From: SAR202 cluster bacterium
GTDB taxonomy: Bacteria; Chloroflexota; Dehalococcoidia; UBA3495
Direction of reading: 5' to 3'
Assembly (NCBI GenBank): GCA_009392775.1
Contig: VFFT01000079.1
Span: 1 to 10,973 of the forward strand
DNA: 10,973 nt
Positions 7,632 to 10,973 of the stretch are shown piece after piece (the stretch's first letter is position 1; each line of letters opens with the position of its first letter). Below the pieces are notes generated by a model. The model was not told where the DNA came from, made no database searches, and worked only from the letters and a program-made list of their open reading frames with translations. Made by a program: the position numbers and the translations under genes.

Positions 7632-7817
7632 TTAGGATGTTGAGGGTATTACTATAGGTAGTGGTTCGACAGTCTCTAATCCCTCTACTCCAGTTTGGTT
7701 CAGAGCTTCCAGTAAACCGTTTAAACTAAATGCGACTTCAGGTATTAAATCATCTGGTATATCAATATCTACAGCTTTAGCGAGTGTTTTAATTTCTTGA
7801 TGAGTTAAGTCAGCCAT
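7632..7817 (-). CDS. Small GatC/AtzG-like subunit, probable partner of the adjacent amidase
   Basis: This 61-aa protein begins ADLTHQEIKTLAKAVDIDIP, continues with a second amphipathic helix about 22-40, and ends GLETVEPLPIV. This two-helix plus G-x-x-x-VEP plan is that of GatC, the scaffold subunit of the GatCAB amidotransferase, but it is about 35 residues shorter than usual GatC. Similar short proteins (AtzG, DUF4089-like) bind and stabilise a catabolic amidase. Here it lies directly before the amidase, with 15 bases between stop and start. AGGAG lies about 10 bases before its ATG. It is the first gene of the leftward block. A role in tRNA charging is unlikely without gatB. Function is inferred from fold-like pattern and position; sequence similarity is short. 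Confidence 0.7.
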   Translation of the reverse strand: MADLTHQEIKTLAKAVDIDIPDDLIPEVAFSLNGLLEALNQTGVEGLETVEPLPIVIPSTS

Positions 7818-7854
7818 ATTAAGTTATCTCCTATATTGGCCATTGGTCATATTA

Positions 7855-7886
7855 GCTTATTGCAATTGTCTGTTTTATTAATAAGC
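7855..7886. repeat. Inverted repeat over the leftward promoter (candidate operator)
   Basis: GCTTATT at 7855-7861 and AATAAGC at 7880-7886 are perfect 7-base inverted arms separated by 18 bases. One arm lies at the predicted transcription start and the other in the -35/-10 spacer. The placement suits a dimeric repressor. No regulator gene is visible in the window. The AT-rich arms could occur by chance. Confidence 0.4.
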
Positions 7887-7894
7887 GTTGTCAA
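7865..7894 (-). promoter_or_regulatory. Predicted sigma70-type promoter of the leftward amidase cluster
   Basis: Reading leftward, a perfect TTGACA (7894-7889) is followed after 18 bases by GACAAT (7870-7865, four of six matches). Transcription would begin near 7858, about 40 bases before the GatC-like start. The -35 is excellent and the -10 is mediocre, which fits a regulated promoter. Confidence 0.5.
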
Positions 7895-7957
7895 TGCTGG
7901 CTCTGTGGTAACAATTCATTACTATCAAGGTGAAATCTAACTTATATGTAACAAGTG

Positions 7958-7989
7958 TTGACGCGTTCTTTACACGCCGCTGATATAAT
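7958..7989 (+). promoter_or_regulatory. Predicted promoter for glmU
   Basis: A perfect TATAAT lies at 7984-7989 with TG one base upstream (7981-7982), an extended -10. TTGACG at 7958-7963 is the best -35 but is 20 bases away; pairing it with TGATAT (7981-7986) would give 17. Transcription would begin around 7996, about 60 bases before glmU. Confidence 0.55.
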
Positions 7990-8045
7990 TTGTTATGAAA
8001 AACCAACAGTGATTTGAGCTAATAGCGCCTAGTTTAGTCAAATAC

Positions 8046-8052
8046 GGAGGTG
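8046..8052 (+). promoter_or_regulatory. Strong ribosome binding site of glmU
   Basis: GGAGGTG lies four bases before the ATG at 8057 and is close to a perfect anti-16S match. It fixes the glmU start. Confidence 0.75.
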
Positions 8053-8056
8053 CCAA

Positions 8057-9412
8057 ATGGATCAGTGGGCAGCAGTAATAATGGCGGCTGGTAGAGGATC
8101 GCGAATGCAATCAAATGTTCCTAAGGTGTTGCATACTGTTTGCGGGAAGGAAATGATCTTATATTCTATTGAACGATTATCTGACGCGGGAATAACTAGT
8201 CTGATAGTAGTTGTCTCAGAATCGAATTATGAGCCGATTAAAAATGTTGTCGGTGACGGCGTTGAGTATGTTATTCAAAGTGACGCCAAGGGTACGGGGG
8301 GGGCTGTCCAGACGGTGTTGAGCGTTATGGAATCTGGAGTAGAGCATGTATTAGTCCATGGTGCGGATATGCCTCTGGTATCGGAGCAATCTTTACGCTC
8401 GTTGATACTTTCACACACAAATGATGATCACCAGATTACTTTGTTGACATCGGAAATAATTAATTCCACCGATCTTGGACGGATACTAAGAAATGATCAA
8501 GGTGATATTTTGAGCATACGTGAGGCATCAGAGATAGTTGATGCGAATGACATAAGCAGCGAAGTTAATTTGGGCACTTATTGTTTTACTAGAGGCATCT
8601 TGGAAGATTCTCTGGGTCGACTCAATGTCAAGGAAAATGGGGAATTGTATTTGACTGAACTGATCGAAATAGGATGTGCTCAGAATGTGCGTATTGGATC
8701 AGTCTATGCTAGTAATACCAATGAATCTTTAGGGGTTAATAATAGAGTGCAGCTTTCACAGGTCGAGTCTGTCCAGCGCAAGATTCTATTGGAACGATTA
8801 ATGATCAGAGGGGTCACTATTCGAGATCCTGAAACCGTATATGTAGATGCAGATGTTAATGTTGGCAAAGATAGTACTATCTTGCCCAATACTATGATTC
8901 TGGGTGACACAAAAATTGGAACCGGATGTGTCGTTGGACCTGGCAGTACAATTAAAGATTCGGTGATTGGTAATGATTGTCGTGTCAACAATTCTTGTAT
9001 AGAAAGATCCGTTGTAAATGAAAATGTTGAAATAGGTCCATATAGCCATATCAGAGAGGGATGCACTATAGGTTCCAATGCCCACATTGGTAATTTCGTT
9101 GAAATGAAGGAAACTGTATTTGGAGAATTTTCCGCTGCAGGACATTTTAGTTATTTAGGTGACGCAGATATATCTGGGAGCGTAAATATTGGGGCTGGGA
9201 CGGTGACATGTAATTTTGACGGAGAGAATAAGTTAAAAACCGTAATAGGCAAGGGAGCTTTCATAGGCTGTGATACCATGCTAATTGCCCCTGTAGAGAT
9301 AGGGGCTCAAGCAGCTACTGGAGCCGGGTCAGTGGTAACTAGGGATATCCCAACTGCTAGACTGGCATTTGGTGTTCCTGCTAGAATTGTAGCTGAAGAT
9401 AAAAATAACTGA
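8057..9412 (+). CDS. glmU: Bifunctional UDP-N-acetylglucosamine pyrophosphorylase/glucosamine-1-phosphate N-acetyltransferase
   Basis: GlmU acetylates glucosamine-1-phosphate and then uridylylates it to UDP-GlcNAc, the precursor of peptidoglycan and other envelope glycans. The 451-aa protein has normal length. The uridylyltransferase half (1-230) shows MAAGRGSRM (9-17) with PKVLH, QSDAKGTGGAV (74-84), HGADMPL (101-107, metal ligand Asp104) and EVNLGTYCF (169-177). The left-handed beta-helix (about 250-451) shows many hexapeptide repeats, HIGNFVEMK (343-351), catalytic His363 (AGHFSYLGDA), NIGAGTVTCNFDG (377-389) and IGCDTMLIAPVEIG. His363 matches the E. coli number. Variations are GTGHA becoming GTGGA at 79-83, LRPG becoming HIREG, and an 8-G run at 8296-8303. 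It has its own promoter and strong ribosome site, and probably shares its message with the next gene after 48 bases. Confidence 0.95.
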   Translation: MDQWAAVIMAAGRGSRMQSNVPKVLHTVCGKEMILYSIERLSDAGITSLIVVVSESNYEPIKNVVGDGVEYVIQSDAKGTGGAVQTVLSVMESGVEHVLVHGADMPLVSEQSLRSLILSHTNDDHQITLLTSEIINSTDLGRILRNDQGDILSIREASEIVDANDISSEVNLGTYCFTRGILEDSLGRLNVKENGELYLTELIEIGCAQNVRIGSVYASNTNESLGVNNRVQLSQVESVQRKILLERLMIRGVTIRDPETVYVDADVNVGKDSTILPNTMILGDTKIGTGCVVGPGSTIKDSVIGNDCRVNNSCIERSVVNENVEIGPYSHIREGCTIGSNAHIGNFVEMKETVFGEFSAAGHFSYLGDADISGSVNIGAGTVTCNFDGENKLKTVIGKGAFIGCDTMLIAPVEIGAQAATGAGSVVTRDIPTARLAFGVPARIVAEDKNN

Positions 9413-9448
9413 TTACGGCTTTGGTATTCTGGAGCTAGTAACTTTGAT

Positions 9449-9456
9449 AAGGTAGG
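9449..9456 (+). promoter_or_regulatory. Ribosome binding site supporting the TTG start at 9461
   Basis: The purine-rich stretch AAGGTAGG ends four bases before TTG at 9461. No ATG or GTG in this frame precedes it after the glmU stop, so the TTG is the best start and keeps the first membrane helix. Confidence 0.45.
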
Positions 9457-9460
9457 CAAG

Positions 9461-10639
9461 TTGGATACTGATAGTAGCCATTTATTGATTGCTGGGATAA
9501 TAGTTGCACTGTTTCTCGGTTTTGTATTCACCACTTTTGTTCATTATATTCAGCCGCATACCCAACCTCAGGGTCTTAAATCTAAGAACTATTATATTTT
9601 CTCTCTCATTACTATTACTCTAACGTTTACTTTAGGCTTGATGGTAGTAGTTTTATACGATTCATTAAGCATAGTGGCTACTAGAGTTGTAGTTGCCGGA
9701 TATATCGCTTTTCTAGGAGTATTGCTTCTAGTTAGTGCTAGTCTCAGTTGGCTAATATCTAGATATCACAAGGGAATATTATCATCAGGTTTCTTAGGCT
9801 TTATGAATCATAAAACCCCGAAGCTGATCAAGGGTGGGATGAGATCAGGTTCTCCCTCAGATAATCTGCAGGAACTGGAAGACCGAGTTATGGCAGCAGC
9901 ATCAGATGGGTCAGTAGATGATAGAGATAGGGAGATGTTGAGATCTATACTAAGACTTGATTTTTCTACAGTTCGAGAAATTATGGTTCCGAGTCCAGAC
10001 ATTATTTCTATAGAAGTAAATTCGTCCTTAAAAGATACAGCGCACTTGATGGGCGAGTATGGGCATAGCAGGATTCCGGTTTATGAAGGGACCAAGGATA
10101 GTATCGTGGGCATAGTACATTCGAGAGATTTGCTGAGTCTGCTCGCTGACGGGTCTTTAGATACTGATTTACGAACTATCTCAAGGCCGGCCGTTTTTGT
10201 TCCTGAGACTAAAAAGTTAGATGAATTACTGCAGGAACTCCAGGAGAACGCAGTACAAATGGCTATAGTCATTGATGAATACGGTGGGACAGAGGGGATA
10301 GTTACCATGGAAGATATGCTAGAAGAAATAGTTGGCGAAATAGAAGACGAATCTTCCGCGAGAGAAGACCCAGTGTTATTGCTTCCTAATGGGTCAGCTG
10401 TAGTAGACGCCGGAATTTCGGTGGATGATTTCGAAGAAATCCTTGGTATAAATATAGATAGTGGTCCTGACATAGACACATTGGGCGGGTATGTGTACCG
10501 AGAGTTAGGCAGAATGCCGTATATTGGAGATTTAGTAAATGGTACAGATTTTCGTATCCAAGTAGTCTCATTGATTGGCCATAGACTTCGGAAGCTTAGA
10601 GTTGATCGTGTGGTGTCTAGCGCTATATCTGATACTTAG
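9461..10639 (+). CDS. Membrane-anchored CBS-pair/CorC_HlyC domain protein
   Basis: This 392-aa protein has three N-terminal hydrophobic helices (about 8-30, 46-67 and 72-100), then a cytoplasmic linker with an acidic helix (about 134-165). CBS domain 1 (about 172-228) contains VREIMVPSPDI and HSRIPVYEG. CBS domain 2 (about 240-295) contains MAIVIDEYGGTEGIVTMEDMLEEIVGEIEDE. A CorC_HlyC transporter-associated domain (about 303-385) has the conserved DTLGGYV and GxRMPYIGD-like region. The CBS/CorC part is typical of the hemolysin-C/CorC/CNNM family tied to Mg2+/Co2+ transport, but the usual DUF21 membrane domain is not recognisable. Transport is therefore uncertain; nucleotide sensing by the CBS pair is plausible. 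The start is TTG. It lies 48 bases after glmU and ends tail to tail with the sortase gene. Confidence 0.85.
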   Translation: MDTDSSHLLIAGIIVALFLGFVFTTFVHYIQPHTQPQGLKSKNYYIFSLITITLTFTLGLMVVVLYDSLSIVATRVVVAGYIAFLGVLLLVSASLSWLISRYHKGILSSGFLGFMNHKTPKLIKGGMRSGSPSDNLQELEDRVMAAASDGSVDDRDREMLRSILRLDFSTVREIMVPSPDIISIEVNSSLKDTAHLMGEYGHSRIPVYEGTKDSIVGIVHSRDLLSLLADGSLDTDLRTISRPAVFVPETKKLDELLQELQENAVQMAIVIDEYGGTEGIVTMEDMLEEIVGEIEDESSAREDPVLLLPNGSAVVDAGISVDDFEEILGINIDSGPDIDTLGGYVYRELGRMPYIGDLVNGTDFRIQVVSLIGHRLRKLRVDRVVSSAISDT

Positions 10640-10646
10640 TCCCTGA

Positions 10647-10973
10647 TTACTTATACCCGATTAATTCTCCTGATGCGATTAGCCGATGATCGTATACTAG
10701 TCTGGGAATGCATGTTACTAAGTGTATGCTAGCGATTCCACTATCATGAATTGTCAATTCGTCAGCCTTGACGACTTTAGTGGAAGTTATCTTGTATAAA
10801 AATTCTGCTTTTTCGTTGTCAGCAATGACAAATACATCCTCGCCATTTCGTATCATATCTGCGATTTTAGGTAAGTTAGAGAATACTGAACCTTTGTTCA
10901 ATATTGGACTTTCAAGATGTCCAAAGTACCAGGCGCTACCATGCTCCCCAGCGTTTGCTGTAGTAGACAGGTG
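10647..10973 (-). CDS. Sortase family protein, C-terminal part (cut by the right window edge)
   Basis: Sortases are membrane-bound cysteine transpeptidases acting outside the cell on LPXTG-like signals. The frame stays open from the right edge (10973) to the stop, giving 108 residues. The fragment reads HLSTTANAGEH, then WYFGHLESPI with candidate catalytic His19 (codon near 10919), VFSNLPKI and NGEDVFVI. It ends with LVTC, the sortase TLxTC-like motif with nucleophile Cys88, and YDHRLIASGEL with Arg97. All three catalytic residues are therefore present in order. A TTG at 10901 gives an 84-aa frame, but it would lose the His and is not the real start. The N-terminal anchor and class lie outside the window. 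The stop is 7 bases from the end of the facing CBS gene, so their transcripts must overlap. Confidence 0.85.
   Translation of the reverse strand, partial: HLSTTANAGEHGSAWYFGHLESPILNKGSVFSNLPKIADMIRNGEDVFVIADNEKAEFLYKITSTKVVKADELTIHDSGIASIHLVTCIPRLVYDHRLIASGELIGYK

Noticed and set aside
6201..7817. Reading the pair as gatC-gatA of the tRNA amidotransferase
   Set aside because: The amidase lacks recognisable GatA-specific regions, the small protein is far shorter than GatC, and no gatB is nearby.
8704..9145. Overlapping 115- and 127-aa open frames on the minus strand inside glmU
   Set aside because: They are antisense to a confidently assigned beta-helix domain, show repetitive low-complexity composition and have no convincing ribosome site.
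10081..10479. 132-aa open frame on the minus strand opposite the CBS gene
   Set aside because: It is a Ser-rich antisense shadow of the acidic CBS region without family resemblance.
1..10973. Mobile elements, CRISPR arrays, tRNA/rRNA genes or defence systems
   Set aside because: I found no transposase, regularly spaced repeats, cloverleaf-like sequence or known defence domain on either strand.

Overview
The window is ordinary, densely coded bacterial chromosome of low-to-moderate G+C (about 40% by eye). There is no tRNA, rRNA, insertion sequence, phage or CRISPR array. The gene families are a PAC2-family protein, a bacterial sortase, a CBS/CorC protein, an enolase-superfamily enzyme beside an FAD amine oxidase, and an amidase with a tiny GatC-like partner. 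Together they suggest a free-living Chloroflexota-type bacterium, perhaps a marine Dehalococcoidia/SAR202-like lineage known for catabolic enzyme paralogues. That placement is inference from gene content, not proof.

Layout. Nine genes run leftward on the minus strand from about 7817 to the left edge: a GatC/AtzG-like mini-subunit, an amidase-signature hydrolase, a beta-hydroxyacid dehydrogenase, a sarcosine/N-methyl-tryptophan oxidase-like flavoenzyme, a mandelate racemase/dehydratase-type enolase-superfamily enzyme, the fluoride channel CrcB/FluC, a PAC2 protein, endonuclease III (nth), and the 5' part of argC. The argC start overlaps the nth stop. At 7818-8056 a divergent promoter region separates this block from a rightward pair: glmU, then a membrane-anchored CBS-pair/CorC_HlyC protein. 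At the right edge the C-terminal half of a sortase runs leftward and meets the CBS gene tail to tail, with 7 bases between the stops.

How the genes work together. The first five leftward genes look like a small-molecule degradation cassette. The amidase with its small partner could free an amino acid or carboxylate from an amide. The flavoenzyme keeps the residues that hold FAD covalently and bind a substrate carboxylate, so it could oxidise a secondary or N-methylated amino acid. The enolase-superfamily enzyme and the hydroxyacid dehydrogenase could then racemise or dehydrate, and oxidise, the carbon skeleton. The substrate is not known. crcB, the PAC2 gene, nth and argC are probably separate housekeeping functions carried on the same strand. 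glmU makes UDP-GlcNAc for the cell envelope, and the sortase also acts at the envelope.

The main points for a second look are the amidase/mini-GatC pair and its cassette, an inverted repeat lying over that cassette's predicted promoter, substitutions in the oxidase and fluoride-channel active regions, an 8-G run in the glmU catalytic loop, and the unusual N-terminal membrane module of the CBS protein. I see no clearly new defence or mobile system.
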